Assembly: GCF_001514205.1 (NCBI RefSeq) | Contig: NZ_KQ948788.1 | Coordinates: forward strand, 1 to 46,394 | Source: Streptomyces griseoruber | GTDB lineage: Bacteria > Actinomycetota > Actinomycetes > Streptomycetales > Streptomycetaceae | Reading direction: 5' to 3' | DNA length: 46,394 nt | Part shown: positions 34,441 to 43,706 of the stretch, one piece after another | Numbering within the stretch: position 1 is the stretch's first letter | Layout: each line of letters starts with the position of its first letter | Program-made: the position numbers and the translations under genes | Notes under the pieces: generated by a model | What the model was told of the DNA's origin: nothing | Database searches by the model: none | The model's input: the letters and a program-made list of their open reading frames with translations, nothing else

Positions 34441-35811
34441 CTATGCGGTGACTCTGTCCGTGGCCTCGGTGTCGTCGTCGAAGGTCATCTCCGGTGCGGG
34501 CCGGCGGAAGCCCTTGGTCAGGACGGCCAGGTAGACGACGCCGATCGCCAGCCAGACGCCGCCGATCTGGAGTGCGACGTCACCGAGCTTCGTGAGCAGG
34601 TAGAGGGAAACGCCGGCGCCGATGGCCGGCATAACCAGGTACGAGAAGAGATTGGGGGTGCGGCCGTGTCTGCGCTCTCGGACCAGGTGGGCGATCACGC
34701 AGACGTTCACCAGGGTGAAGCCGAGGAAGGCGCCGAAGTTGATGAATGACGTGGCTGTGGTCAGGTCGAGTTTCATGGCGATGACGCCGGCGGCCGCGGT
34801 CAGCAGCAGGTTCAAGACGGGCGTGCCGGTCTTCTGTGACAGGTTGCCGAAGACGGCCTTGGGCAGTGCGCCGTCGCGTCCCATGACGTACATGAGGCGG
34901 GCGGCGGAGGCTTGCAGGGCGATACAGGAGGCGATGGATCCGGCGATGGTGACGAAGTTGATGATCTCGGCGTACGTCTCGCCGCCGACCTGGACCTTCA
35001 GGTGATAGGCGGCCGCGTCGACGTCGGCGAACTTCGCGCCGGGGTGGACCAGTTGCATCACGAAGGACAGCACGATGAAGATCGCTCCGGCGGCGATGAC
35101 GCAGCCGATGATGCCGCGGCCGATCGTCCTCGCCCCGCCCCTGGCCTCCTCGCCCAGCGTGGAGACGGCGTCGAAGCCGAGGAAGGAGTATGCGGCGATG
35201 GCGGCGGCCGCGGTGACCGCGCCGATCGAAGTGCCGGAGTTCCACAGGGCGTCCGTGGCGGGGGCGGAGGAGCCGTGCTTTCCGAGGAAGACGACACACA
35301 GGGTGGCGAAGAGGACCAGCGAGCCCAGAGCGATGAACATCAGGACCTTGTTGACGCGGTCCGCGAGCTTCATGCCGAAGACGTTGATGGCGGTGGTGAT
35401 GCCCACCGAGACGATCAGCCAGACCCACTTGGGTATGTCAGGGAACTGGGCGTTGAAGTAGATCGCCGTGATCAGCCAGCCGACCATCGGGATGAAGAAG
35501 TAGTCGAGCAGCATCGCCCAGCCGGACAGGAAACCGATGCGGCTGTCGAGCATCCTGCGGGCGTAGGTGTAGACCGACCCCGCGCCGGGCACGGCGCGCG
35601 CCATCTTCGCGTAACTCAGCCCGGTGAGCAGCATCGCGAGGGTGGCGACGGCGAACGCGGTCGGGGCCACGCCGTCGCTGGTGGCGGCGACCACTCCGAA
35701 CATCGTGACGACGATGCCGGGGGAGATGTAGGCCAGGCCGAACAGGACGACGGAGAGGAGGCTCAGGTCGCCCCTCAGTCTCATGCTGTTCTCTGTGGTC
35801 TCGCTGTTCAT
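34441..35811 (-). CDS. APC-superfamily amino acid/amine permease
   Basis: A 456-residue integral membrane transporter with about 12 helices. The opening SLLSVVLFGLAYISPGIVVT and MLLTGLSYAKMARAVPGAGS, then VYTYARRMLDSRIGFLSGWA, are the classic APC helices 1-3 with the unwound GxxG segment. Later helices include FLGFDAVSTLGEEARGGART and TSFINFGAFLGFTLVNVCVI. It resembles putrescine or amino-acid importers. The substrate is not readable, but the upstream nitrilase hints at an amide, nitrile or N-containing acid. Its ATG overlaps the nitrilase stop by 4 bp, so the two are one operon. Confidence 0.92.
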   Translation of the reverse strand: MNSETTENSMRLRGDLSLLSVVLFGLAYISPGIVVTMFGVVAATSDGVAPTAFAVATLAMLLTGLSYAKMARAVPGAGSVYTYARRMLDSRIGFLSGWAMLLDYFFIPMVGWLITAIYFNAQFPDIPKWVWLIVSVGITTAINVFGMKLADRVNKVLMFIALGSLVLFATLCVVFLGKHGSSAPATDALWNSGTSIGAVTAAAAIAAYSFLGFDAVSTLGEEARGGARTIGRGIIGCVIAAGAIFIVLSFVMQLVHPGAKFADVDAAAYHLKVQVGGETYAEIINFVTIAGSIASCIALQASAARLMYVMGRDGALPKAVFGNLSQKTGTPVLNLLLTAAAGVIAMKLDLTTATSFINFGAFLGFTLVNVCVIAHLVRERRHGRTPNLFSYLVMPAIGAGVSLYLLTKLGDVALQIGGVWLAIGVVYLAVLTKGFRRPAPEMTFDDDTEATDRVTA

Positions 35812-36686
35812 CGTGGTGGTTCCTCGGTGGTGTTGGCGGGGTTCCAGGTGGCGGGGTCGATGCGGCCGCCGTACAGCGGGAGGGCGAGGGCCGGGTCGCC
35901 GGGGCGGAATTGGTCCCAGATCCGGTTGAGACCGGCGGTGCCGTAGCGGCGGACGTTGCTGACCTCGTCGAGGTCGATCACGTCGGTGAGGGTGGAGTCG
36001 CCGGCATCGACGGTTTCGGCGCGCACCGTGCCCTGTGGATCGATGACGAGGCTGCGGCCGATCCCGGATGGGGCCGCGGAGTTGACGCTGGCGACGAAGA
36101 CCTGATTGGTGATGGCGTTGGCGCGGCTGAGGACGACTTCCTGCGCGCGGTCGCTCGTCGGCGTGCGGACCACGTTGACGATCAACTCTGCGCCCATCCA
36201 GGCCAGATGGCGGGAGATCTCCGGGAACCAGGTGTCGTAGCAGATGGACAGTCCGATGCGGCCGACCCCGGCGAGGTCGACGACCTCGAACCGGTTGCCG
36301 GGTGTGGTCGTCTCGTACGGACGCCACGGGCAGATCTTGCGGTACGCGGCGAGGCGCTCACCCTGTGGTGAATAGACCGGTGTCGTGTTGTGGACGCGGT
36401 CGTCGGTGCCTCGCTCGTAGACGCTGCCGGGTACCAGCCAGATGCCCAGATCCCCCGCGAGCGCGGCGAAGGCCGCATCGCGTTTGCCGTCGAGCGGCTC
36501 GGCGGCCTCCTTCGGGGCGGCGGGGACGCCGGGGGCGCTCTCGCCGAGGTGCAGTTCGGGGTAGACGACGAGGGCGCCGGGTGCGCGCAGTTTCACGCGC
36601 CGCTCCACGTCGGCGGCAAAGCCTGCGAGGTCGTCGGCCGGGCGGTCGGGCGCCTGGGCGAGGATCAGGGGCAGGGGGCGGGCCAT
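35808..36686 (-). CDS. carbon-nitrogen hydrolase (nitrilase superfamily)
   Basis: A 292-residue enzyme with the complete nitrilase triad: Glu44 (VVYPELHLGE), Lys117 (AAYRKICPWRPYE) and Cys149 (IGLSICYDTWFPE). It probably hydrolyses an amide or nitrile to acid and ammonia in the cytoplasm. I use ATG 36686, which gives a normal N-terminus (ARPLPLILAQAP). A GTG 63 bp upstream is possible. It is translationally coupled to the permease and divergent from the LysR gene, whose product probably controls both. Confidence 0.9.
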   Translation of the reverse strand: MARPLPLILAQAPDRPADDLAGFAADVERRVKLRAPGALVVYPELHLGESAPGVPAAPKEAAEPLDGKRDAAFAALAGDLGIWLVPGSVYERGTDDRVHNTTPVYSPQGERLAAYRKICPWRPYETTTPGNRFEVVDLAGVGRIGLSICYDTWFPEISRHLAWMGAELIVNVVRTPTSDRAQEVVLSRANAITNQVFVASVNSAAPSGIGRSLVIDPQGTVRAETVDAGDSTLTDVIDLDEVSNVRRYGTAGLNRIWDQFRPGDPALALPLYGGRIDPATWNPANTTEEPPR

Positions 36687-36799
36687 GCGGGAACACCAGC
36701 CAATCGAAGGGAGGGTTCTACGAGGAGAAGTCGACGGAGATTCGGGCACCGGTAACCAGAAATTTCGGTGAAATAAGAATGCGGCCAGTCAGCCATAGC

Positions 36800-36813
36800 C
36801 TCAAATACTTGAG
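36800..36813. promoter_or_regulatory. palindromic LysR-type binding site candidate
   Basis: CTCAA-ATAC-TTGAG lies in the AT-rich intergenic region between the nitrilase and lysR genes. It contains a LysR-like interrupted dyad with T and A ends. Typical of autoregulation and control of the divergent operon. Confidence 0.55.
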
Positions 36814-36825
36814 AGGATTGATTAT

Positions 36826-36842
36826 CATGCCTTTGAGGCATG
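36826..36842. promoter_or_regulatory. second palindrome in the nitrilase-lysR intergenic region
   Basis: CATGCC-TTTGA-GGCATG, a perfect 6-bp dyad 13 bp from the first, about 40 bp before the lysR start. Two neighbouring sites fit the recognition and activation sites of LysR regulators. Confidence 0.55.
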
Positions 36843-36882
36843 AAGGCGTCATGCATCCTCCGTCTCCCGAGGGACCACCGCC

Positions 36883-37779
36883 ATGGAAATCCGAGTGCTG
36901 CGCTACTTCCTGACCATCGTGGAGACCGGTTCCGTCACCAAGGCTGCCGAGGTGGTCCGCGTCGCCCAGCCCTCGCTGTCGCGCCAACTGCGCGGTCTGG
37001 AAGCGACCTTGGGGATGACACTCTTCGACCGCGGCGGCAAGCAGATGGTCCTGACGGCGGCTGGCCGGCGCTTCCTTCCCCTGGCCCGCGACCTGGTCGC
37101 CCGCGCGGACGCCGCCGAGGCCGCAGTCGGTGCGCTGGCTGCCGGTCGTGCCATGCGGATCACCGTGGCGGCGCCGCCCACCACCATCACCGACGTGATC
37201 GCGCCGTTCCTGGCCACCTGGGGGCCGGAGGATCCGCTCGTCACCGTGCAGGCGGAGAGTCCGGCACATGCGTACCAGGCCCTTGCGAGGGGCGCCGATG
37301 TAGCCATCTCCTCGGCACCTCCGAGGAGCCGTTTCGCCGGGCTCCCGGTGGCCCGCCTGCCGCTGTGGGCCTACGTCCGTGCCGACCATGCCTGGGCGGA
37401 CCGGGACCGCGTCACCATCAGGGAACTTGCCGCGGAGCCCCTCATCGTCCTCACCCCGGCGCACGGCACCCGCCGCATCCTGGACCATGCCGTGCAGGAT
37501 GCGGACGCCTCGTACGACATCGTGCTCGAATGCGACACCCCGCACGTCGCACAGGCCATGGCGGCTTCGGGCCATGGTGTCGCGGTGGTCTCCGACGATC
37601 CCCGCTTCGACCTGCACCCGCTGCTGATCCTCGACAGCACGGGCGAACCGCTGCAGATCCACCTGCACGCGGCGTGGGGCGCCGACCACTATGCGCTGCG
37701 CAGCATCGAGGCATTCGCGGCCGGGTTGTCACGTTTTTGTGTCGAGCGGTACGGGCCACAGGTCGCCGCCCGCCTGTGA
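36883..37779 (+). CDS. LysR-family transcriptional regulator
   Basis: A 298-residue LTTR. The N-terminal winged helix is MEIRVLRYFLTIVETGSVTK, AAEVVRVAQPSLSRQLRGLE, LGMTLFDRGGKQMVLTAAGR. The effector-binding domain follows (MRITVAAPPTTITDVIAPFL, ADVAISSAPPRSRFAGLPVA, TPAHGTRRILDHAVQDADAS). Length and layout are normal. It is divergent from the nitrilase-permease operon with two palindromes between, so it very likely regulates that operon in response to the transported compound. Confidence 0.94.
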   Translation: MEIRVLRYFLTIVETGSVTKAAEVVRVAQPSLSRQLRGLEATLGMTLFDRGGKQMVLTAAGRRFLPLARDLVARADAAEAAVGALAAGRAMRITVAAPPTTITDVIAPFLATWGPEDPLVTVQAESPAHAYQALARGADVAISSAPPRSRFAGLPVARLPLWAYVRADHAWADRDRVTIRELAAEPLIVLTPAHGTRRILDHAVQDADASYDIVLECDTPHVAQAMAASGHGVAVVSDDPRFDLHPLLILDSTGEPLQIHLHAAWGADHYALRSIEAFAAGLSRFCVERYGPQVAARL

Positions 37780-37986
37780 ACTGCAGCGACGACTACATAC
37801 CACGGCCCTCACCACGACACGAGGCGTGACCGCACGCCGACCCGACGGCCGACAGTCCAAGGAGAGCTGGAGGTATGCCCGGCAGGCAGCCTGACCAGAT
37901 CGGGCAGGCATTGGACGGCGGCCCCGGCGCGCCCCACCATGCGGCGATATCCCGCATCAGCTGCCAGCCCGAGAGGACCTCGGACC

Positions 37987-39813
37987 ATGCCGAGACCGTT
38001 CCATGCCCGACGGCTACGCCGTGCCGCCGCTGCCGCCGTGCTCGCGGGGCTGTTCGCCGTCCCGCTGCCGACGATGGCGGCGCCTGCCGCAACCGCACCC
38101 GTACCGGGTGATCCGCTCACCGGAAGCGGTGCGGTGAACCGGACCGAACTCACCGCCGGCCAACTCGCCCGGGGTACTGCCGACGACACCGTGCCCGACA
38201 GTGCCTTCGCCCTGCCGGCGCAAGCAGCGCCACCCACCCACAGTTTCGAAGGCACCCTCACCCTCGACAGCCTCTCCACCGCCGGCGGATTCCGCGCACT
38301 GAGGGACCCGAACGGATACGGAGACGCAGCAGCCACCCGGCACCTACCGCCGGTCGACATCGCGCTCGTGCAGAACGGCAGCCATCTCGTCCCTGCGAAG
38401 CGCGGGCTGCAGTACACGGGGAACCAGGCGTGGAATCTGGCGGTGGGACCCGGCCGCGCGTGGAACGAGGACGGCGACGGCCAACGCACCCGCGCCTCCC
38501 TGCCGTTCGCGCTCGTCGAGCGCAACGCCAATTGCGTGCACAACGGCGCCCTGACGTTCCTCTTCGACCACACATCGATCTCCGAAGTCCGCTACCAGAT
38601 CACCGCGGAGACCTGCGAGTACTTCCAGTTCGACATGTGGGGCCAGGTACCGGCCGACTACCGGCCCGGCCCCGTCGACGGCGCCGAGAACCTGCGCGAC
38701 GCGTACGCCTCCGAGGTCGGGGACCGGCTCCCGACCAAGCCCATCTCGGCGCTGGCCACCGACTACCCGGACCGTGGGGTGGACGTGGCGAAGTTCGGCT
38801 CCGGCATCACGCCGTCCGCGCTGAGCACCTTCGGCTTCTACTTCGGCGGAGTCCACTACGTGGGCAACTGCCGGACCCGGCATGGGGAGTACCCGTTCTG
38901 CGGCCAGATGCTGCTGCCTTCGTACTCGACCGCGAAGTCGGCGTTCGCGGGAACCGCCATGCTGCGTCTGGCGCAGCGATACGGCCCGGCCGTGGCCCAG
39001 GAGAAGCTCTCCGACCGAATCCCCGAGACCGCCGACAACACTGCCTGGAGCGACGTCACCCTCGACCGCACCCTCGACATGGCCACCGGGAACTACACCT
39101 CGCCCGGCTACGAGACCGACGAATCGGGCCGCATGGCGGACTTCTTCGCGGCCGAGCCCTACGCCGACAAGATGCGACTCGCCCTGTCCTTCCCGCGAAA
39201 GGCCAGCCCCGGCAGCAAGTGGGTCTACCACACCTCGGACACCTTCCTCGCCAGCCGCGCGATGAACAACTACCTGCAGGACAAGGCCGGTTCGGACGCC
39301 GACATCTTCGACATGCTCCGTGACGACGTGCTCGAACCCATCGGCGTCGGGCCCGAGTCCCTCGTCTCCTCCCGTACCGACAACAGCCCCGGCGGGGCAC
39401 CCTTCGGCGGCTACGGCATGTTCTGGACGCAGGACTCCGTCGCCCGGTTCGCGAAATTCCTCAACAACGACCACGGCGCCGTCAACGGAACGCAGATACT
39501 CGACCCGACACTGCTCGCGGCCACCATGCAACGCACACCGCAGGACCGGGGCATGACCACCACCGGCACCAAGCCCATGAAGTACCAGAACGGCTTTTGG
39601 GGCGCCGAGTTCACTTCCGCCGACAACCCCGCCTACACCAGCCCTTTCTACGTACCATTTATGTCGGGATACGGCGGCATCACCGTCGCGATGATGCCGA
39701 ACGGCGCCACCTACTACTACTTCAGCGACAACAACGAGTTCAGCTGGAACGCCGCCGTCGCCGAAGCCGACAAGCTAGCGCCCATGCCCGGCGCGGCAGT
39801 TACTGCGAGGTAG
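37987..39813 (+). CDS. secreted serine hydrolase (beta-lactamase/PBP-like)
   Basis: A 608-residue exported protein. The signal peptide has an Arg-rich start (PRPFHARRLRRAAAAAVLAG) and a likely cleavage after MAAPAATA. The hydrolase core has an S-x-x-K motif in LPSYSTAKSAFAGTAMLRLA, a YHTSD motif matching the Tyr-x-Ser site, and GGYGMFWTQDSVARFAKFLN near the end. Class C beta-lactamase and D-aminopeptidase relatives share these. It is longer than usual because of a ~280-residue N-terminal extension of unknown function. The ATG at 37987 has GAGAGGA upstream. Substrate unknown. Confidence 0.88.
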   Translation: MPRPFHARRLRRAAAAAVLAGLFAVPLPTMAAPAATAPVPGDPLTGSGAVNRTELTAGQLARGTADDTVPDSAFALPAQAAPPTHSFEGTLTLDSLSTAGGFRALRDPNGYGDAAATRHLPPVDIALVQNGSHLVPAKRGLQYTGNQAWNLAVGPGRAWNEDGDGQRTRASLPFALVERNANCVHNGALTFLFDHTSISEVRYQITAETCEYFQFDMWGQVPADYRPGPVDGAENLRDAYASEVGDRLPTKPISALATDYPDRGVDVAKFGSGITPSALSTFGFYFGGVHYVGNCRTRHGEYPFCGQMLLPSYSTAKSAFAGTAMLRLAQRYGPAVAQEKLSDRIPETADNTAWSDVTLDRTLDMATGNYTSPGYETDESGRMADFFAAEPYADKMRLALSFPRKASPGSKWVYHTSDTFLASRAMNNYLQDKAGSDADIFDMLRDDVLEPIGVGPESLVSSRTDNSPGGAPFGGYGMFWTQDSVARFAKFLNNDHGAVNGTQILDPTLLAATMQRTPQDRGMTTTGTKPMKYQNGFWGAEFTSADNPAYTSPFYVPFMSGYGGITVAMMPNGATYYYFSDNNEFSWNAAVAEADKLAPMPGAAVTAR

Positions 39814-39965
39814 ACCCCATAAGACGCACCCTTGTCGGCCTGGGATGCTTCGCCTGACTATGGCCGTTGCCGGGGTGTCCCACCCGAACCCTTCCAGGTT
39901 CGATAGGAGACTCCGGCCAGCCGACAGTCGCTGAGGGGTGGACAGTTCAGGCTCCTTCGTGTGGT

Positions 39966-40010
39966 CACGCTCCTGCCCGTCGGGTACTGCAACCGACGGG
40001 CAGGAGCGTG
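39966..40010. terminator. strong bidirectional hairpin terminator
   Basis: CACGCTCCTGCCCGTCGG and its exact inverse flank a 9-nt loop. The 18-bp perfect stem sits between the convergent serine hydrolase (ends 39813) and ROK repressor (ends 40090). Confidence 0.85.
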
Positions 40011-40089
40011 CCTGAGTGCGTCACCGGGGCGGGATCGTGATCAAGCGATGACGCACAGGCTCTACTGAGACTGCTTGGTCTCGTTCGGG

Positions 40090-41331
40090 TCACGCGATGA
40101 GCTTGAGGTTGTGAGAGATGACGAGTCCGGCGGCGCCGAGCACCGTGGCGTGATCGTTGGCCTCGGCGAGGACGATCCGGGGGGGACCGGCCGCGTGTTG
40201 CAGGACTCGTGATTGCACGTGGTCTTCGATCTTGCGGCGGAAGGTGTCGCCTCCGGCGATGGCGTGGCCATGCAGGATGAACAGGCCAGGCGCCAGGATC
40301 TGCTGGAGGTTGACGATTCCCAGCGAGATGTTGTGGGCGAATCGGTCGAGCAGCTCGTCGGCGCCGGGGTGCTGGCGGGCGGCCAGGCGGGCGAGTGATC
40401 CGGTGGTCATGGTCTGGGCGGCGGGCAGGCCCAGGGTTGCGGCTTCGTCGCGCAGCCATTCGTCGGTGGCGATGGTCTCCCAGCATCCTCGCTGGCCGCA
40501 GGGGCAGTTGCGGCCATCCAGTTGGACGACGGTGTGCCCGATCTCGCCGCCGGCTCCGGCTTGGCCGCGCTGCACGGTGTCGTCGATCACGAGTCCCACG
40601 CCCAGCACGTCGGCGAGGTAGAGCGAGGCGAACGAGTGGACGCCACGGGCCTGCCCGAACCAGCGGTCGCCCAGTGCCTGAGCGCGGGGGTGGTGATCGA
40701 GATAGACCGGCAGGCCGACTCTTTCGGACACCAACGGTCCCAGGGGCAGTCCACTGAGCACGGGGGCAAGGTTGGCTTTGATGATCGTGCCGGTGTCGGT
40801 GTTGACCATGCCGCCGACCGCGACGCCCACGCCTAGAGGCGGTGCGCCCTCTGCCGGTAGCACGCGGTTCAGGCAGTCCACGACGCAGTCGATGACCGTG
40901 TCGGCGTCGCGGGTGTCCGGAAGGAACGTGCCGGTCGACGTCGACAGTACGTCTCCCGCCGTGCTGACCAGGGCGGCATCGACCTGTCCGGGCATGAGGT
41001 GGACGGCTGCGATGGGAGGGCCGGATGGGGAGAACCACAGGGGTCGGGCGGGCTTGCCGCCGGTCGCACCGCTGGACCGTGGGTCCCCCTCGACGAGGAT
41101 GCCGCTGTCGATCATCGGCTGGACGATCGTGCCGATTGCGGCCCGGGTGGTGCTGGTGAGCCGGGCCAGATCCGAGCGGGACAGCGGGCCGATGTCGTAG
41201 AGGGACTGCAGCACCCGGGAGCGGTTGACCTGGTGGGCCAGGCTCGGGGAGATCAGCGGGGTGGCCGCGCGCTCGCGCCGTGGTGACACCGCGCGAGCGC
41301 GTGAGTCCTGGCGATCGTGGACGGACGTCAA
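40090..41331 (-). CDS. ROK-family transcriptional repressor
   Basis: A 413-residue protein with an N-terminal winged helix (HQVNRSRVLQSLYDIGPLSR, SDLARLTSTTRAAIGTIVQP) and a C-terminal ROK domain. ROK marks are GVGVAVGGMVNTDTGTIIKA, GGEIGHTVVQLDGRNCPCGQ and RGCWE (the CxCGxxGCxE zinc motif). It resembles XylR/NagC-type repressors that respond to sugars. Divergent from the oxidoreductase/ABC operon, it is the obvious regulator of that operon. Sites in the shared promoter region support this. Confidence 0.93.
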   Translation of the reverse strand: MTSVHDRQDSRARAVSPRRERAATPLISPSLAHQVNRSRVLQSLYDIGPLSRSDLARLTSTTRAAIGTIVQPMIDSGILVEGDPRSSGATGGKPARPLWFSPSGPPIAAVHLMPGQVDAALVSTAGDVLSTSTGTFLPDTRDADTVIDCVVDCLNRVLPAEGAPPLGVGVAVGGMVNTDTGTIIKANLAPVLSGLPLGPLVSERVGLPVYLDHHPRAQALGDRWFGQARGVHSFASLYLADVLGVGLVIDDTVQRGQAGAGGEIGHTVVQLDGRNCPCGQRGCWETIATDEWLRDEAATLGLPAAQTMTTGSLARLAARQHPGADELLDRFAHNISLGIVNLQQILAPGLFILHGHAIAGGDTFRRKIEDHVQSRVLQHAAGPPRIVLAEANDHATVLGAAGLVISHNLKLIA

Positions 41332-41367
41332 GGCTGCTCCATCGGTTCGATTCCGGTAGGGCCGTTT

Positions 41368-41401
41368 CTGGCAATGCCAGTATAGATCGCATACAAACCT
41401 C
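41368..41401 (-). promoter_or_regulatory. ROK gene promoter with overlapping operator elements
   Basis: On the minus strand a -10 TATACT (plus 41379-41384) and a GGACAA-like -35 (41402-41407) are 17 bp apart. The palindrome CTGGCA-A-TGCCAG (41368-41380) overlaps the -10. TACAAACCTC (41392-41401), between the -10 and -35, is repeated at the divergent promoter. This layout suggests autorepression. Confidence 0.55.
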
Positions 41402-41516
41402 TTGTCCCGCGTGGGTGCCCAGAGGTGGCCAGCTCAACTCAGAGCACCCCGGGTTGGCGCCGAATAATCAGCCTTTATCAGGCTAAGCACACTCCAGTGA
41501 TCGGCGAGGTCGACTC

Positions 41517-41555
41517 TTGACAACCTCAGGTTCGCATTGAGAACGTACAAACCTC
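41517..41555 (+). promoter_or_regulatory. promoter and operator repeat of the oxidoreductase/ABC operon
   Basis: A consensus -35 TTGACA at 41517-41522 is followed by a weak -10 near 41541. The direct repeat TACAAACCTC (41546-41555), also present at 41392-41401, lies just downstream. It probably binds the ROK repressor. A hairpin AGCCT-TTATC-AGGCT lies further up at 41470-41484. Confidence 0.55.
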
Positions 41556-41635
41556 GGTAGGGATGACGCAGGTCACATCTCGCAGCTGAACCCCCGCCGC
41601 AGTCCTCAACCCCAGCTGTTGCACAGGAGGTCTTC

Positions 41636-42655
41636 ATGTTGAACGTCGGCATTGTTGGCGGGGGGATTCGCGGGCACATGTACGCGCAGTCGCTGGACGG
41701 CTTCCCGGACGTGCGTGTCCGTGCCGTCTGCGACCTGAACCATCAGGCCGCGCAGAAGGTGGCAGACGAGTTCGGCCTCGCACCCTTCACCGATCACCGC
41801 ACGATGCTCGAGCAGACCGAACTCGACGCGGTGATCGTGGCGACACCCGATTTCGCCCACCGCGAAGCCGCCGTGGACGCGGCAGCCAGTGGCGCGCACC
41901 TGCTGATCGAGAAGCCACTGGCCACGACCGCCGAGGACTGCGCCGCGATCAGCGATGCGGTGCAGCGGGCCGGGGTGCAGTGCATGGTCGGATTCGAGAA
42001 CCGGTGGAATCCGGCTATCCGCCGGATCCACGACTTGTCGGCCTCCGGCGAGCTGGGAGATGTGCTGACGCAGAACATCCTGCTCAGCAACACCTACTAT
42101 GTGCCGACCACGATGATTCCGTGGGCGGCGAAGTCCTCGCCGGCATGGTTCTTGATGAGCCACACCGTCGATGCCGCGGTCTGGGTGGCGGACAAGCGCG
42201 TGACATCGGTGTTCGCGAGCGGCTCGCGCGGTCGTCTGGCGGAGCTGGGCGTGGACACCTGGGATGTCGTCCATGCGCTGCTGGCCTTCGACGACGGCAC
42301 CACGGCCAATCTGACCTCAACCTGGGTGCTGCCGGATTCGTCGCCGTCGGTCGTGGATTTCCAGTACAAGGCCGTGGGCACCAAGTCCGCCGTCGACGTG
42401 GATCTGCAGGACCACGGCATTCGCCATGCGGGCGAGGCATACAAGTGGCCCGGCCTGCTCGGCGGCGAGATCGACGGACGCCTGCAAGGGCCGCCCACCT
42501 GGATGGTGCAGTCCTTCGTCTCCAGGCTCAATGCCGGTGAGCCCGTCGGCCCCGGCCTCGACCAGGGAGTTCTGGTCACCGACATTGTCCTGGCCGTCCT
42601 GGAGTCCCTGCGCACCGGCGAGGTCACACCGATCAACCGGAGGCCGGCCGGCTGA
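41636..42655 (+). CDS. Gfo/Idh/MocA-family oxidoreductase
   Basis: A 339-residue NAD(P)-dependent dehydrogenase. The Rossmann motif is LNVGIVGGGIRGHMYAQSLD; the active-site lysine is in HLLIEKPLATTAEDCAAISD (EKP motif). C-terminal strands follow, ending GLDQGVLVTDIVLAVLESLR. Members oxidise or rearrange sugars and inositols. First gene after the divergent promoter, with AGGAGG upstream of ATG 41636. The permease gene follows after 47 bp, so it is probably co-transcribed with the transporter for the same substrate. Confidence 0.92.
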   Translation: MLNVGIVGGGIRGHMYAQSLDGFPDVRVRAVCDLNHQAAQKVADEFGLAPFTDHRTMLEQTELDAVIVATPDFAHREAAVDAAASGAHLLIEKPLATTAEDCAAISDAVQRAGVQCMVGFENRWNPAIRRIHDLSASGELGDVLTQNILLSNTYYVPTTMIPWAAKSSPAWFLMSHTVDAAVWVADKRVTSVFASGSRGRLAELGVDTWDVVHALLAFDDGTTANLTSTWVLPDSSPSVVDFQYKAVGTKSAVDVDLQDHGIRHAGEAYKWPGLLGGEIDGRLQGPPTWMVQSFVSRLNAGEPVGPGLDQGVLVTDIVLAVLESLRTGEVTPINRRPAG

Positions 42656-42702
42656 CCGTCGGCCGGTCCTCAAGGGGACATGCTGCGAGAACAAGGATTG
42701 AC

Positions 42703-43704
42703 ATGACACCGAATATGACTGCTGTGGCAGAGCGCCCAAGCTTGCGCGGCGCCGTGGCCAAGCAGGGTAACCGTTACCGCGACTACGCCCTCGTGGCCGT
42801 CTTCGCGACCGAGGTCCTCTTCTGGACCCTGCAGAGCCCCGCCTTCCTGACCCTCAACAACCTCCTCAACATCGCCAGACAGGCGTCAACCATCGGGATC
42901 ATGGCGGTCGGTATGACCTACGTGATCCTCATAGCCGGGATCGACCTCTCGGTCGGCAGCCTGGTCAGCTTCACGGGCATGCTGATCGCCTCGACACTGA
43001 TCGGGATCGACAGCATCATCGCCGCCCTCGCCGTGGCACTCGGCTTCGGCGCCGTATCGGGACTGTTCAGCGGCTACCTGGTCTCACGGCTCCACGTACC
43101 GGCCTTCATCGCCACGCTCAGCCTGATGCAGGTCTACCTCGCCGGCGCGCAGCTGTGGAACGACGGCGGACCCCTGTCGGTAACCAACTCCGCCGTCCTC
43201 ATGCTGGGGTCCGGCTACATCGGCCCGGTGCCGGTCCCGGTGGTGGTCTTCGCAGTGATTCTCCTGTGCGGCCACTGGGTCCTGTCTCAAAGCGTCTTCG
43301 GCCGGCATGTCTACGCGATCGGTGGCAATCCCGAGGCGGCACGTCTGGCCGGCATCCCGGTCCGGCGGGTGACGCTTACCGTCTACGCACTCAGCGGAGC
43401 CCTCGCCGGGCTGGCGGCACTGCTCTTCGTCGGCAGGCTGGCCACCGCCAGCCCGCTCACCGGCACCGGCCTGGAACTGCAGGTCATCGCCGCCGTGATC
43501 GTCGGCGGATGCAGCCTCTTCGGAGGCAAGGGCAACCTGCGAGACACCCTGCTCGGCGTGCTTGTCCTGACCATGCTCCAAAACGGGCTCACCCTCGTGG
43601 GCGTGTCCGGCTTCTGGCAGAACTTCGCCACCGGCGTCGCGGTGCTGCTCGCCGTTCTCCTCTCGGGGGACGTCCTGGCCAAAATGCGCAAGAAAGAGGC
43701 ATGA
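42703..43704 (+). CDS. sugar ABC transporter permease (RbsC-like)
   Basis: A 333-residue membrane protein with about 8-10 helices and the ribose-type permease pattern: SPAFLTLNNLLNIARQASTI, GIMAVGMTYVILIAGIDLSV, GSLVSFTGMLIASTLIGIDS, then VFGRHVYAIGGNPEAARLAG and PLTGTGLELQVIAAVIVGGC. The stop overlaps a possible ATG of the next gene; the better start there lies 2 bp after it. Confidence 0.93.
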   Translation: MTPNMTAVAERPSLRGAVAKQGNRYRDYALVAVFATEVLFWTLQSPAFLTLNNLLNIARQASTIGIMAVGMTYVILIAGIDLSVGSLVSFTGMLIASTLIGIDSIIAALAVALGFGAVSGLFSGYLVSRLHVPAFIATLSLMQVYLAGAQLWNDGGPLSVTNSAVLMLGSGYIGPVPVPVVVFAVILLCGHWVLSQSVFGRHVYAIGGNPEAARLAGIPVRRVTLTVYALSGALAGLAALLFVGRLATASPLTGTGLELQVIAAVIVGGCSLFGGKGNLRDTLLGVLVLTMLQNGLTLVGVSGFWQNFATGVAVLLAVLLSGDVLAKMRKKEA

Positions 43705-43706
43705 CC

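Noticed and set aside
37875..38111. 78-codon frame with a strong AAGGAGAGCTGGAGG site before the hydrolase
   Set aside because: The ribosome binding site is good, but the peptide overlaps the hydrolase signal peptide in another frame and has no family features. A leader peptide cannot be excluded.
38344..39531. 395-codon minus-strand frame inside the serine hydrolase
   Set aside because: Shadow of the secreted hydrolase. Composition is typical of antisense GC-rich DNA (Val/Gly/Arg).
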